A stretch of DNA of 64,000 bases from Shimia haliotis (GCF_900114415.1 NZ_FOSZ01000001.1:930001-994000), one strand, 5' to 3'. Positions 16,479 to 26,447 are shown, counted from the stretch's first letter. A program made the numbers and translations. Notes: a model not told the origin generated them from the sequence alone.

Positions 16479-19400
16479 TCAGTTGCTCAGATCAGGGGGC
16501 GCACGCCGGAAAATTTCACGAAAAAACCCGGGCGTCAGGGCCGACAACGGATTGACGGAAATCGACGGGTCCTTTGCAGGCCCTTTAAGTTCATAGTTGA
16601 ACCCGATCAACCCCTCACCGCGTTTGGAAATCGGCCGACCGATCACATTCACCGCATAAATCGGCGACAACACGCCTTGGATATCCAAAATCCCCTGGGT
16701 TGTCAGATACCGTCCGTCCGCCGACAGCCCCATAGACGCGCCAACGGCGCTGGCCTCCCCGATCACTATTTCGCCGGGTGCCATACGGAACACCGAATGG
16801 ACCTCATTGAACAACAATCCGGGGCCGTTCAGTTGCTCGAGCAACCCAACAACACTGACAGCATTCAACAACTCCGCAAAGGACGGCAGGCTTTGTACCT
16901 TGATATCTTCGATTTTCAGCAGGCCGTCATAAACATCTTTTTGTTCGCGAGGCACAAGCCGCAGCAACAAATTCCCCTTATCCGCCTGCGCCACCAATCC
17001 CATGGCCTGTACAACACCGCCCGCGTTGGGGGATGTGACCTCAATCGCGGTGCCGTTGGGATGTAGGCCCAACTTACCGGAAATCGGCACATGCCCCGCC
17101 AAAGCACCGTCAAACGTCCCGCTCAGCCCGTTTTGCGTGGTCAAAGCAAAGGATGCGTCACGCACCACAATATTGTTGGCGATGATCGCCTCATCCAACC
17201 TGCCTGTGATCGGCCCGCTTTGCCCGGACCCTTGCGTCGATGCGCCACCGAATTCCGGCATGGCACGCATGTCAAAACGCCCGCCCAACATCTCAATTGC
17301 CGGTGCCACACCAGCCCCTCGGCCACGCAACCGCATCGCACCGGTCAACCAACGGCCAAGCGTAAACTCAGGAACATCGACAACCTCCAGAGCACCGCCC
17401 TCCGACAATGTCACCGACCCTTTTGCATCCAGTCCCGCCGCCTTCAGGCTCAAGGCATCCACACGCGGTTGTTTGCCAAGCGTCATGGCCATATCGAATT
17501 GGCCCGAACTGTTCGCAGGCTTGCGCCATCCAATCGGCGGTGAGGCCAGACCAACGCCCTTGAGATCAGACGACACCGTCAATCGCGGCACCTGACCCTT
17601 CCTGAAGTCCACGGAAAAATCAGCCTCCCCGCGACCGGACACAGTTCCGGACGGCAAGCCGACGTTAAACTCCTCCAACACGGCCGCGCTCAACTCAACC
17701 TGTCCGGTGATCGAGCTATCCCCGCTGCCCTCGGCTCCGGGCTTGCCCAATTTTGCAAACCATCGGGCCTGCACCGGTACAGCGCCAACCCGCCCCGGCC
17801 CAAATATTTCGACCGCATCATTGGTCGCTGCCAACATCAGATCACCGCGCAGCCGGCTGCCTTGCAGCAACACATCACTGTCCACACGAATAAGCCGCCC
17901 CGTGACGTCAAACCTGACCTCCTCCGCTGGCAGCTTGGGCTTCATGATGAAGTCCAGCCGCCCTTCGGCCTCCACCCGTCCCTTGGCAATGGCGACCGGC
18001 AGGTTGGCTTTATCAAACACGCTCAACGGCGGTCGGTTCAGCAACGACGCCGCCGCCTCAATAGACCCCACCGCTTTTACATCAGCCTGACCAGGAGATT
18101 GTTTCAGACGGGTATTGAGCACCACGAAACTGGACCCAGCCACATCAATTGTGCCGCCCGTGTCCGGCGTCACATAGCCGCCCTCCACTCCGACATGAAA
18201 TTTGTTGTCCGTGAAAACCGCAAACCCGCGCCCGCCTTCCACCGGAGGCATGGTTTTTACAGCTTTGACCACCGCGTCCCTAAATTGAAAATCAGCATAG
18301 ACATCGGGTGGTTGTCCCACACGAGAGCGCAGCGCGAGATTTACGTCGCTTAATTTGGCCGCAAAAATGTTCTCATCAATCCACTTGCGCAGCTTGTCCT
18401 TGAATTGCACCGGCCAGAGCGCAAGCACCTGCGCAGGCTCGACGCCATTCATATGGCCGTCCAGCCCGTATTCCCATCCCTGTGATCCGGCAGATAGATC
18501 GCCCTTCAGGCTCATCTGCATGCCGCTTTGGTTGATCACCAACTGCCCGAGTTCCAGATCAAAAGGATTCAGTTGCAGTCGGAAATCCATATAGGACGTA
18601 TCCAGCCCCACCGACGTGTCTCCGAGCGTTTCAGGCGTCGCCTCAAAACTGTTCAGCGTCAGCTGCGCCAGCAACGCATTGGGCAGACCGCTCTCAAAAT
18701 CGCGCAACAATGCCTGCCCCGACACCGAAGCCCGCAACCAATCCGCCGTCACCGACAATTCGTCAAATCCGATGCGTTGTGTGGCTGGGTCATAGGTCAG
18801 ATAACTGCGCAAACTCTCAAACGGGATTGGGACAACCTCATCATTTGGCTGAACAAAACCCGCCGACGCGCTAAGCGTCGCACTGATCGAGCCCAATGCC
18901 CCAGCGTCGTCGATCTCAACCCGCATGGCACCGGAAATCGGCGCCCGCAGCACTTCCAGCCAACTCAGCGCCGCCACCTGACTTGCCAACTCTTCCGAAG
19001 GCGCATCCTCAAACTTGAGCCCCACCTGCACCGTTCCGCTGTCAAACGACGTCGTCACTGAGCCTTCCAGTGTGGTGGCAAAACTGCGCCCGCCGAGCAA
19101 AGTCATATGAGAGGAAATAGACACATCATCGCCGTCACGCTGCAAAGCCAGCCGCCCGCCATCGATTGTCCAGGCTCGTTTGCTCAGAGAATCCTCATAG
19201 CGCAGCGTGACGTCTTCGATGTCAAAAGTTTCCAGAAACCTGAAACCGGGGCGGGACAGCACCGCTTCAATATCCTGACCGATCGACGTCAGGGCCGCAT
19301 CTCTTTGCAGACCTCCCTCGCCTTGCCCCAAAGACACATTCACCGTGCCGTTGGCGCGCCGCATGACTTTAAGGTTCACGCCCGCAACCTGCACCGACCT

Positions 19401-19838
19401 TGGCGCGACCTGCCGCCCGAGAAGCGGCTCCATCGCCAGCTGCAAATCAACCTGCTCAAGACGCAGGACCGCGCCGCCTTGCTGCGGCGCAAGCTCCAAA
19501 CCTGTCACCCGCAATTTCGGGTCCCAGTTGTCCTCAAGCACAAGTGACATTTCGCCAAAGCGCACATCGACGGCCGCCAATTGACGGTCCAGCACCCGCT
19601 CCGCCCGCTCGCGCGCCCACTCAGGCAGGACCACAGGCCCCCCGGCAACTGCAACCAACAGAATCGCACCCGCAGCCGCCGGCACCAGCAAGGCGAGCAG
19701 CATCACAAGGCCAAAGCCTCTTGCCCTGCGTGCGCCACGGCGCGCAGGCTTGGTCTCCGCCGTTGTGTTTTCGGCCTGTTCGGTCAGGGTTTGTGCCTCA
19801 GGTTGGTCTGTTATCGGTTGCCCCTCGTAACCGATCAT
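16479..19838 (-). CDS. Large AsmA-like / YhdP-type envelope protein (DUF3971, AsmA C-terminal)
   Basis: The product is about 1119 residues. One transmembrane anchor lies near residues 40-68 ([22 protein letters not shown]), followed by about 1050 residues of repetitive beta-strand sequence. The C-terminus ([22 protein letters not shown], then [55 protein letters not shown]) matches the AsmA/YhdP family. That family forms long hydrophobic grooves for phospholipid movement between inner and outer membranes in Gram-negatives. The start is uncertain: ATG at 19838 lacks a strong ribosome-binding site, and an in-frame start at 19898 would overlap the divergent bcp gene. It is directly upstream of queA. 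Confidence 0.85.
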   Translation of the reverse strand: MIGYEGQPITDQPEAQTLTEQAENTTAETKPARRGARRARGFGLVMLLALLVPAAAGAILLVAVAGGPVVLPEWARERAERVLDRQLAAVDVRFGEMSLVLEDNWDPKLRVTGLELAPQQGGAVLRLEQVDLQLAMEPLLGRQVAPRSVQVAGVNLKVMRRANGTVNVSLGQGEGGLQRDAALTSIGQDIEAVLSRPGFRFLETFDIEDVTLRYEDSLSKRAWTIDGGRLALQRDGDDVSISSHMTLLGGRSFATTLEGSVTTSFDSGTVQVGLKFEDAPSEELASQVAALSWLEVLRAPISGAMRVEIDDAGALGSISATLSASAGFVQPNDEVVPIPFESLRSYLTYDPATQRIGFDELSVTADWLRASVSGQALLRDFESGLPNALLAQLTLNSFEATPETLGDTSVGLDTSYMDFRLQLNPFDLELGQLVINQSGMQMSLKGDLSAGSQGWEYGLDGHMNGVEPAQVLALWPVQFKDKLRKWIDENIFAAKLSDVNLALRSRVGQPPDVYADFQFRDAVVKAVKTMPPVEGGRGFAVFTDNKFHVGVEGGYVTPDTGGTIDVAGSSFVVLNTRLKQSPGQADVKAVGSIEAAASLLNRPPLSVFDKANLPVAIAKGRVEAEGRLDFIMKPKLPAEEVRFDVTGRLIRVDSDVLLQGSRLRGDLMLAATNDAVEIFGPGRVGAVPVQARWFAKLGKPGAEGSGDSSITGQVELSAAVLEEFNVGLPSGTVSGRGEADFSVDFRKGQVPRLTVSSDLKGVGLASPPIGWRKPANSSGQFDMAMTLGKQPRVDALSLKAAGLDAKGSVTLSEGGALEVVDVPEFTLGRWLTGAMRLRGRGAGVAPAIEMLGGRFDMRAMPEFGGASTQGSGQSGPITGRLDEAIIANNIVVRDASFALTTQNGLSGTFDGALAGHVPISGKLGLHPNGTAIEVTSPNAGGVVQAMGLVAQADKGNLLLRLVPREQKDVYDGLLKIEDIKVQSLPSFAELLNAVSVVGLLEQLNGPGLLFNEVHSVFRMAPGEIVIGEASAVGASMGLSADGRYLTTQGILDIQGVLSPIYAVNVIGRPISKRGEGLIGFNYELKGPAKDPSISVNPLSALTPGFFREIFRRAPPDLSN

Positions 19839-19873
19839 ATACCGTAAAGCAGCCCGACCCAAGAAGTGAGACC

Positions 19874-20335
19874 ATGTCAGACACCCGCTCCCCCGCACCC
19901 GATTTCACCCTACCGTCCACCTCCGGCCAAGACGTGAAGCTTTCTGCATTGCGTCCGGCCCCGGTTGTTCTGTTTTTCTACCCACGAGACAACACATCAG
20001 GCTGCACAAAAGAAAGCATCGCCTTTTCTGAACTGCTGCCGCAATTTGAAGCCGCAGGCGCCAAGATTTTTGGCATCTCCAAAGACAGCCTGAGCAGCCA
20101 CGACAAATTCATTGTCAAGCAGAACCTGACCGTGCCGCTTCTGTCCGATGAACACGGCACCGCCTGCGAAGACTTCGGCGTTTGGGCCGAAAAAAAGATG
20201 TACGGAAAAACTTTCATGGGCATCGTGCGCTCGACCTTCCTCATCGACGCCGAAGGCAACATCGCGCGCCATTGGCCCAAGGTAAAAGTCGATGGTCACG
20301 CGGCTGAGGTTCTGGAAGCGCTGAAAGCCCTCTGA
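19874..20335 (+). CDS. bcp: Peroxiredoxin, Bcp/PrxQ type
   Basis: The 153-residue thiol peroxidase reduces hydrogen peroxide and organic peroxides. It shows APDFTLPSTSG, FFYPRDNTSGCTKESIAF with the peroxidatic Cys, then FGISKDSLSSHDKF and GIVRSTFLIDAEGNIARHWPKVKVDGHA. Many Bcp proteins have a resolving Cys five residues after the first (C-x4-C). Here that place is Ser, and the only other Cys is in GTACEDFG near residue 98. The enzyme is therefore either 1-Cys-like or uses that distant Cys. It is divergent from the AsmA-like gene with about 35 bp between starts, and the DUF455 gene follows 12 bp downstream. Confidence 0.93.
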   Translation: MSDTRSPAPDFTLPSTSGQDVKLSALRPAPVVLFFYPRDNTSGCTKESIAFSELLPQFEAAGAKIFGISKDSLSSHDKFIVKQNLTVPLLSDEHGTACEDFGVWAEKKMYGKTFMGIVRSTFLIDAEGNIARHWPKVKVDGHAAEVLEALKAL

Positions 20336-20347
20336 TAAGGCGCACGC

Positions 20348-21178
20348 ATGACCAAAACACTTTCCAAAATGGCCGTCGAGGTGCTGACCACCGCTGATGG
20401 TCGCGCCAAAACCGCCCTGTCGCATCAACACGCCGCCGCATGGTTTGCCAGCCGCGAGGCAGGTACGCCCATCCCACTGGGCAACAGCGCGCCGCCGCTA
20501 CGCCCGTCGCGGCCGGAAAAGCCGGAACAACTCGACCCCCGCAACGTACCCCGCCGCCGCCCGGGATCAGAGCAAGGCCGCCTTGCGATGCTGCACGCGG
20601 TCGGCCACATCGAACTCAACGCTGTGGATCTGCACTGGGACATCATCGCGCGCTTTACCGACGTCGACATGCCGCTGGGGTTTTATGACGACTGGGTCAA
20701 ATCCGCAGACGAAGAATCCAAACATTTCAATCTGATATGCGACAGTCTTGAAGCCAAAGACAGCTTCTATGGCGCCATGCCCGCCCATGCTGGCATGTGG
20801 CGCGCAGCCGAGGACACAGCCGACGATCTGATGGGGCGCCTTGCTGTTGTACCCATGGTGCTTGAGGCGCGCGGTTTGGATGTGACGCCCGGCATGATCA
20901 AGATTTTTCAGCAGGCCAAAGACCAGCAAACGCTGGACGCGCTGGAAATTATCTATGCCGAAGAAGTCGGCCATGTGGCCTATGGGTCCAAATGGTTCAA
21001 CTTCCTGTGCGGCCGCCACGCGCTTGACCCGAAACAGACCTTCCATGACCTCGTTCAAAAATACTTCCACGGCGCGCTCAAACCCCCCTTCAACGAAGAG
21101 AAACGCGCCGATGCCGGCCTGCCGCCGGACTTCTATTGGCCGCTGTCGGATCAGGAACCACCCGCCTACGCCCGCTAA
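20348..21178 (+). CDS. DUF455 ferritin-like protein
   Basis: The 276-residue protein belongs to DUF455, a ferritin-like four-helix family. Candidate metal ligands are spread in the expected order: HAVGHIELNAVDLHWDII (about residue 80), ADEESKHFNLI (about 120), VVPMVLEARGLDVTPGM, and IYAEEVGHVAYGSKWF (about 200). The Glu and Glu-x2-His pattern fits a di-iron or di-manganese carboxylate site. Its physiological reaction is unknown. It follows bcp by 12 bp on the same strand, so a shared role in oxidative metabolism is plausible but only inferred. The N-terminal 60 residues are Pro/Arg-rich and variable in this family. Confidence 0.87.
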   Translation: MTKTLSKMAVEVLTTADGRAKTALSHQHAAAWFASREAGTPIPLGNSAPPLRPSRPEKPEQLDPRNVPRRRPGSEQGRLAMLHAVGHIELNAVDLHWDIIARFTDVDMPLGFYDDWVKSADEESKHFNLICDSLEAKDSFYGAMPAHAGMWRAAEDTADDLMGRLAVVPMVLEARGLDVTPGMIKIFQQAKDQQTLDALEIIYAEEVGHVAYGSKWFNFLCGRHALDPKQTFHDLVQKYFHGALKPPFNEEKRADAGLPPDFYWPLSDQEPPAYAR

Positions 21179-21239
21179 CCGGCTGCAATCGGCAAGTTTT
21201 CGCCCATCGCCGGCTCGTGATGCGCCGTGACACGCTGCC

Positions 21240-21260
21240 TCGGGCAAAAACCTTGCCCGA
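21240..21260. terminator. Hairpin after the DUF455 gene
   Basis: TCGGGCAA (21240-21247) pairs with TTGCCCGA (21253-21260) around AAACC. No T-run follows. It may separate the bcp-DUF455 transcript from the M23-bactofilin pair. Confidence 0.35.
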
Positions 21261-21341
21261 TCTCCAACGGTTGGCTAAACCTTCGCCCCAAGCGTCGGGA
21301 CACAAGAACGCTGACAATGGGGTAAGATAAGGAAACAACCG

Positions 21342-22655
21342 GTGAGAACACGCCTTGCCATCCGCATGCACGCCATGCTGGAGCGCTATTTTCCGGAACG
21401 TCGTCTGTTCCTGCGCTCGGACTCAGACACCCGCTTTATCCGGCTGAAGCCCGGCACACAGCTTTTCGCTTTTGTCGGCGGCTCCGCCATCGTGGCTTGG
21501 ACCATCATCGCAACCGCGATCCTGCTGATGGATTCCATCGGCTCCGGCAATTTCCGCGAACAGGCGCGCCGCGATCAACAGACCTACGAGCTGCGCCTGA
21601 ACGCCCTATCAGACGAACGTGACGCCCGCACCGACGAAGCGCTGGCCGCGCAGGCCCGTTTTAACGTGGCGCTCGACCAGATTTCGGAAATGCAGTCCCA
21701 GCTTCTTGAAAGCGAAACCCGCCGACGCGAACTAGAAACCGGCATCGAGGTCATCCAATCCACCCTGCGCCGCACCATGCAGGAACGCGACATCGCGCGT
21801 TCAGAAGCCCGCGAACTGGATCAGGCACAAACTGAGATTGCCTCGTCCTCCAATGGGGCAACGCCACAAAGCAACGAAATGCTCGACGTCATCTCCACCG
21901 CGCTTGCAGACACCGCCGCCGAACGCGATCAGGTAATCCGCGACGCGCAGTCCGCGCTCTCTCTGGCCGAAGAGATGAAGCTTGAGCTGGCGCTTATGGA
22001 AGAGAAAAACGACCAGATTTTCCGTCAGCTTGAAGACGCGATGACCATTTCCGTGGAACCGCTGGAGAAAATGTTCACCTCCGCAGGCCTGTCCACCAAA
22101 TCACTGATGGATGAAGTCAAGCGCGGCTATTCCGGTCAGGGCGGCCCCATGATGCCGCTTAGCTTCTCCACCAAGAGCGGCGATCTGACCGCGGAAACCC
22201 TGCGCGCTAACCGGCTGCTGGATCAACTTGATCAACTGAACATGTACCGGATCGCTGCGGAAACCGCGCCGTTTGCCAATCCCCTGCAATCCTCCTTCCG
22301 CTACACATCTGGCTTTGGCATGCGCTGGGGCCGGATGCACAAGGGGACCGATTTTGCCGCACCTTATGGCACTCCGATCCATGTAACCGCTGAAGGCGTT
22401 GTCGTTCACGCCGACTGGCAATCCGGCTATGGCCGCCTTGTCAAAGTGCGCCACGCCAATGGCATCGAAACACGCTATGCCCATCTGGCAAAAATCCGCG
22501 TCAAGAAGGGCCAAAGGGTCTCGCGCGGAGACGTGATTGGTGATATGGGCAACTCCGGACGCTCGACCGGAACGCACCTCCACTACGAAGTGCGGCTCAA
22601 TGGCCGCGCTGTGAACCCGATGACTTTTATCAAGGCTGGACAGAATGTTTTCTAA
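21342..22655 (+). CDS. M23 family metallopeptidase (LytM-type) with coiled coil
   Basis: The 437-residue product has one transmembrane helix (about residues 43-65, FAFVGGSAIVAWTIIATAILL). A long coiled coil spans residues about 70-210, and a C-terminal LytM domain spans about 315-430. Zinc ligands are intact: HKGTDFAAPYGTPI (HxxxD) and the later THLHYEVRLNG (HxH), with YGRLVKVRHANGIETRYAHL between them. I infer a periplasmic endopeptidase that cuts peptidoglycan cross-links. GTG is chosen as start because AAGGAA lies 8 bp upstream; the next ATG is at 21366. The stop overlaps the bactofilin start by 11 nt, so the two are translated together. Confidence 0.92.
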   Translation: MRTRLAIRMHAMLERYFPERRLFLRSDSDTRFIRLKPGTQLFAFVGGSAIVAWTIIATAILLMDSIGSGNFREQARRDQQTYELRLNALSDERDARTDEALAAQARFNVALDQISEMQSQLLESETRRRELETGIEVIQSTLRRTMQERDIARSEARELDQAQTEIASSSNGATPQSNEMLDVISTALADTAAERDQVIRDAQSALSLAEEMKLELALMEEKNDQIFRQLEDAMTISVEPLEKMFTSAGLSTKSLMDEVKRGYSGQGGPMMPLSFSTKSGDLTAETLRANRLLDQLDQLNMYRIAAETAPFANPLQSSFRYTSGFGMRWGRMHKGTDFAAPYGTPIHVTAEGVVVHADWQSGYGRLVKVRHANGIETRYAHLAKIRVKKGQRVSRGDVIGDMGNSGRSTGTHLHYEVRLNGRAVNPMTFIKAGQNVF

Positions 22656-23172
22656 AAGCAAAATCAACGACCCTGCACCGAAATCTGACGAAGCGGCGAC
22701 AACCGCGACAAAAGAGGCAGCTGCCGTTCCGCCCGCTCCGGCAAAAGCCAGCGAATTCAAGGCAAGCGCTGCGCCCAAACCCAAACCGGCGGCCTCGACA
22801 CTTTCGTCGGACCTGCACGTCACCGGCAACATGCGCACCACGGGTGACATCGTTGTGGAAGGCACCGTCGAAGGCGACATCCGCGCCCACCTTCTGACCG
22901 TGGGTGAAAGCGCCACGATCAAAGGCGAAGTGGTTGCTGACGATGTTGTGGTCAACGGCCGCATCGTTGGCCGCGTGCGTGGCCTCAAAGTCCGCCTGAC
23001 CTCGACCGCCCGTGTCGAAGGCGACATCATCCACAAGACCATCGCAATCGAAAGCGGTGCACATTTTGAAGGCTCGGTTCAACGTCAGGACGACCCGCTG
23101 TCCGGCGGCAAACCCGCCGCACCGGCTGCGGCAGCACCCAAGCCAGCAGCCAAGCCTGCAAAAGCCGAGTAA
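22645..23172 (+). CDS. Bactofilin (polymer-forming cytoskeletal protein)
   Basis: The 175-residue protein has a Pro/Ala/Lys-rich N-terminal tail (1-50), a bactofilin beta-helix core (about 52-145: DLHVTGNMRTTGDIVVEGTVEGDIRAHLLTVGESA, then GEVVADDVVVNGRIVGRVRG), and a Pro/Ala/Lys-rich C-terminal tail. Bactofilins polymerise without nucleotide and scaffold cell-wall enzymes. The gene overlaps the M23 peptidase by 11 nt, a pairing seen in several phyla where the bactofilin positions the peptidase to shape the cell. An intrinsic terminator follows. The length is usual for the family. Confidence 0.94.
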   Translation: MFSKSKINDPAPKSDEAATTATKEAAAVPPAPAKASEFKASAAPKPKPAASTLSSDLHVTGNMRTTGDIVVEGTVEGDIRAHLLTVGESATIKGEVVADDVVVNGRIVGRVRGLKVRLTSTARVEGDIIHKTIAIESGAHFEGSVQRQDDPLSGGKPAAPAAAAPKPAAKPAKAE

Positions 23173-23193
23173 TCACCGGCTCACCCGATCTTC

Positions 23194-23221
23194 AAAAGGC
23201 GTCCTTTGGGGCGCCTTTTTT
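23194..23221 (+). terminator. Intrinsic terminator after the bactofilin gene
   Basis: AAAAGGCG (23194-23201) pairs with CGCCTTTT (23212-23219), ending in a T-run. It closes the M23-bactofilin transcript. Confidence 0.8.
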
Positions 23222-23342
23222 GTGTGCGGTTCCGGCTTTTCGTCCCTATCAGCAAGGCCAATCCGGACAAAAAACTTAACATTTTGCCAAATTGCTTCGT
23301 CGGTTTACCTTTGTGCTCATATTGCGAACAGGAGACATTGAG

Positions 23343-24032
23343 ATGATGAACAAATTGGGCGCCGAATGCATCGGCACTTTCTGGCTGGTATTCGGCGGTT
23401 GCGGAAGCGCCGTTTTGGCCGCTGGCGTACCGGATGTCGGCATCGGCTGGCTTGGGGTAAGCCTCGCATTCGGCTTGACGGTTCTGACAATGGCCTACGC
23501 TGTCGGACGCATTTCCGGCGGGCACTTCAACCCAGCGGTCAGCCTCGGGCTTATGATTGCGGGCAAATTCGAGGCCAAAGACCTCGTACCTTATTGGATC
23601 GCCCAAGTTGTCGGCGCCGTCCTTGGGGCTGTGGTTCTTTATATCATTGTGTCCGGCTCACCGGACTTCACAGGCGTCGGTGGTTTTGCCTCCAACGGAT
23701 ACGGAGAGGCGTCGCCAGCAGGGTATTCCATGACCTCAGCGCTTGTCATTGAAGTTGTGCTGACGGCACTCTTTATCTTCATCATTCTTGCCACCACTGC
23801 CAAAAGCGCCAACTTCCGATTTGCGCCGATTGCCATTGGTCTGGCTCTGACCCTGATCCACCTGATCTCGATCCCGGTCACCAACACATCGGTTAATCCT
23901 GCGCGCTCCACCGGAGTTGCGCTGTTTGCCGACGGACCCGCGCTCGCACAGCTCTGGCTCTTCTGGGTCGCGCCGCTGATCGGCGGAGCCCTTGGGGCGG
24001 TGCTGTGGAAGGCGATCGGCACCGACGACTAA
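23343..24032 (+). CDS. aqpZ: Aquaporin Z
   Basis: The 229-residue inner-membrane water channel has six transmembrane helices and both re-entrant NPA motifs: [12 protein letters not shown] and [12 protein letters not shown]. The N-terminus ([26 protein letters not shown]) closely resembles AqpZ. The second half carries the His of [13 protein letters not shown] and the Arg after the second NPA, which together with Phe and Thr form a water-selective filter, arguing against a glycerol facilitator. Two consecutive ATG codons (23343 and 23346) follow AGGAGA, and either may be used. Terminators lie on both sides, so it is probably monocistronic. Confidence 0.95.
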   Translation: MMNKLGAECIGTFWLVFGGCGSAVLAAGVPDVGIGWLGVSLAFGLTVLTMAYAVGRISGGHFNPAVSLGLMIAGKFEAKDLVPYWIAQVVGAVLGAVVLYIIVSGSPDFTGVGGFASNGYGEASPAGYSMTSALVIEVVLTALFIFIILATTAKSANFRFAPIAIGLALTLIHLISIPVTNTSVNPARSTGVALFADGPALAQLWLFWVAPLIGGALGAVLWKAIGTDD

Positions 24033-24042
24033 GATTGGCACC

Positions 24043-24076
24043 AACACCGTCCCGCATCTGGGGCGGTGTTCTTTTT
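24043..24076 (+). terminator. Intrinsic terminator after aqpZ
   Basis: AACACCG (24043-24049) pairs with CGGTGTT (24064-24070). The stem is extended by CCC/GGG and followed by CTTTTTC. Confidence 0.8.
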
Positions 24077-24139
24077 CTCTGAACGTTTCTTTAACCCAAA
24101 GCTGCGATCCCCCTCCTGACACAGACATCAGGAGCCAGA

Positions 24140-25321
24140 ATGGACCCGCAACCCCGATTGGGCATCGCCCATCTGTCACACCTCGCCTACCGTGGTGAGA
24201 CCCTGCAATCTCAGCAATTGTCCTGCCTGAACGCTCTGTTCCGCGACGACAACGCCAGTGCGGCGTTGATGGATCTCTCCGTCATTGCCCAGATCCACGG
24301 CAACCGCGAGATGGGCCTTGAATGGCAAGACAAAGCCCTCGCAAAACACAGGGCTTTTTGCGTGAACCAGTGCCAGGGCCCACAACCCCGCGTGCTGGTC
24401 TTTGCCGAAGCCATTGATATGGGTGGCAACACCCCAATCGAATTTCTACTCATGGACTCAGGCTTTGAGGTGATCACCCTCTACCCGTCTGACACCATGC
24501 ACCCCGCCGAATTGCCCCACCACGAGGTTGCCTTTTGCGCGGCCCGCGCCGATCGCCCAACCGCGCAGGAATTCTTCGCCACCGTTCGGCGACTGACCCT
24601 CAATAGCGGCAAGCCGGTCCTGAACCTGCCCGACACGCTGATCCAACCGGAACGCGACGTGCTGCAAACCTTGTTTGCAGACACGCCAGGCCTGCGCACG
24701 GCACGCACCGCCCGTTTCTCTCGCACAGAACTCGTGGCCTCTCTTCAAACCCAATCCGCCTTGCATGACGCTGTGGGCGCCTACCCCGTGATCATCCGCC
24801 CGTTGGGCTCCCACGCCGGTATCGGGCTCGTGAAACTCTCCTCGTCCGAAGATCTGGACACTTACTTGGCACAGCGCGACGAGACTGCGTTTTTTGTCTC
24901 CGAGTTTATCAATTATGCCAGCCCCCAAGACGGCCTCTTTCGCAAGCAGCGCGTCGTCTTTGTCGACGGCAAATCCTATCCGGCGCATATGGCCATCTCC
25001 GATCGTTGGGATCTTTGGTACATGAACGCAGGTATGGACACATCCGCTGACAAGCGCGCCGAAGAGGCTGCCTTCATGGACAATTTCGCCACCTTCCAAA
25101 GCCGCCATGCCACGGCGCTCAAAGTCGTCAACGACGCTTTTGACCTGCATTACTTGGGCATCGATTGCGCCGAGGACCGCGACGGAAATCTGGTGGTCTT
25201 TGAGGTGGATAACGCGCTGATCGTGCACAACATGGAACCCGCAGCGCTCTATCCCTACAAGGGCGCGCACATGAGACGCCTGTTTGATGCGTTTGAGGCC
25301 ATGCTTTTGCGGGCAATCTGA
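24140..25321 (+). CDS. ATP-grasp domain protein, orphan
   Basis: The product has 393 residues. Residues about 1-75 are helical, resembling a partial tetratricopeptide module (NASAALMDLSVIAQIHGNREMGLEWQDKAL). Residues about 85-190 look like the pre-ATP-grasp fold (RVLVFAEAIDMGGNTPIEFLL). Residues about 215-390 resemble an ATP-grasp ligase: YPVIIRPLGSHAGIGLVKL (glycine-rich lid and Lys/Arg), AFFVSEFINY, and DCAEDRDGNLVVFEVDNALIVHN with the Glu and Asn that bind Mg-ATP. These enzymes join a carboxylate to an amine or thiol through an acyl phosphate. No substrate peptide or biosynthetic neighbour is visible. AGGAG precedes the ATG. Confidence 0.72.
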   Translation: MDPQPRLGIAHLSHLAYRGETLQSQQLSCLNALFRDDNASAALMDLSVIAQIHGNREMGLEWQDKALAKHRAFCVNQCQGPQPRVLVFAEAIDMGGNTPIEFLLMDSGFEVITLYPSDTMHPAELPHHEVAFCAARADRPTAQEFFATVRRLTLNSGKPVLNLPDTLIQPERDVLQTLFADTPGLRTARTARFSRTELVASLQTQSALHDAVGAYPVIIRPLGSHAGIGLVKLSSSEDLDTYLAQRDETAFFVSEFINYASPQDGLFRKQRVVFVDGKSYPAHMAISDRWDLWYMNAGMDTSADKRAEEAAFMDNFATFQSRHATALKVVNDAFDLHYLGIDCAEDRDGNLVVFEVDNALIVHNMEPAALYPYKGAHMRRLFDAFEAMLLRAI

Positions 25322-25336
25322 TCCCGCCGCTGGGGT

Positions 25337-26308
25337 CTAATTGCCCAACATCCAGTCCCCGTCCGGCCAGAACGCGTGAAAGGCAAAGGCGAACATCACG
25401 TCATGTGCCAGATCGCGACCCTGTGCATCGCGCACGCGGATCGAACCCACGTCGCGCCCCCGCGCAATGGTGCCCGCATCAAGTGCGCTGGCCTGACCGG
25501 CGGTCCATTCGATTTCGACACCCGCCTCACGCACCAGCCCAATATCCGCCAACCGCGTCATCGGCCACGCGCGATCCCCGACCCGCACCACCCGCTCCAG
25601 CGCGGGAATGCCATGGGGCGGCATCTCGCCATTATACAAGAATGGCCGCGCCGAACTGTCGTAGTTCACATAAGGGTTGCTCCCATAGCTCCGCGAAAAA
25701 GCCGGTTCCGCCATCACCAAGCCTTCGGGATGCCGCGCCTTGAACTGCGCCCAACTCTCCATCCATGTCGGCAGCGCCGTGAGTTTTACGCCGTTCATCT
25801 CGCCAACGATGCCCTGCCCGACCGCCTGCTGCCACCAGCTTTGGGTCTCGCGGTCATACATCACCATATCCGAATTGCGCAGCTTGCCCGACACCCCGAA
25901 GGTCAGAACCCGCCCCTTGGCGCGCCGGTCAAAGGTGATCGCCGAATTGCACAGCGGACAGAACGTCACCGCCACCGGCACCCCGCCCACAGTGTCATTC
26001 ACGATCTCATGCCACGTCAGATAGCGGATCGGATAGGCCCGCGGCTCCGCCCCGTCGATTTCTACAGTGACAACCGGCTCTGTCGGCCCGATCCCCTTCG
26101 CCTGCGCCACACGGATAAACTGCGGATCGCTGATCGCCGGAATGCCGTCCTTGGGCGGCCCACCGGACAGGATTTCCCCCCAATGCGGCACCGAAGTACG
26201 GCTAAAATCGGTTTCCGGCCACTCGTGTTTCCAGAAATTCGGGTCGGCCAAAGCGGCACCCGCTGTCACGGCCACCACGGCCAAAGCCTGCAACACACGT
26301 TTGAGCAT
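25337..26308 (-). CDS. DUF3179 domain protein, exported
   Basis: The 323-residue protein has a cleavable signal peptide (MLKRVLQALAVVAVTAGAALA, then DPNF). The DUF3179 core holds PRAYPIRYLTWHEIVNDTVGGVPVAVTFCPLCNSAITFDRR, LTFGVSGKLRNSDMVMYDRETQSWWQQ and RHPEGLVM. The conserved CPLCN motif suggests metal or redox chemistry, but no function is established for the family. The ATG at 26308 is preceded by CAGGAGGGG. The frame is open 46 codons further upstream, but that part is unlike any exported protein start. It runs convergent to the ATP-grasp gene and downstream of the two cyclophilin genes. Confidence 0.88.
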   Translation of the reverse strand: MLKRVLQALAVVAVTAGAALADPNFWKHEWPETDFSRTSVPHWGEILSGGPPKDGIPAISDPQFIRVAQAKGIGPTEPVVTVEIDGAEPRAYPIRYLTWHEIVNDTVGGVPVAVTFCPLCNSAITFDRRAKGRVLTFGVSGKLRNSDMVMYDRETQSWWQQAVGQGIVGEMNGVKLTALPTWMESWAQFKARHPEGLVMAEPAFSRSYGSNPYVNYDSSARPFLYNGEMPPHGIPALERVVRVGDRAWPMTRLADIGLVREAGVEIEWTAGQASALDAGTIARGRDVGSIRVRDAQGRDLAHDVMFAFAFHAFWPDGDWMLGN

Positions 26309-26396
26309 GATCGTCCCCTCCTGTTGGCAACAGGCTGCGGCAAAAAACGGGACCAATCCACCCCGCACACGCCCTTGTGAGAGGTCGTGCACAGCA

Positions 26397-26425
26397 AAAA
26401 GGCCGGAGCATCGCCCCGGCCTTTT
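26397..26425 (-). terminator. Intrinsic terminator after the exported cyclophilin
   Basis: AAAAGGCCGG (26397-26406) pairs with CCGGCCTTTT (26416-26425) as a 10-bp stem. The A-run at its left end gives a U-run in the minus-strand transcript. It separates the cyclophilin pair from the DUF3179 gene. Confidence 0.8.
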
Positions 26426-26447
26426 CAAATTCGCTAACTTTGTCACC

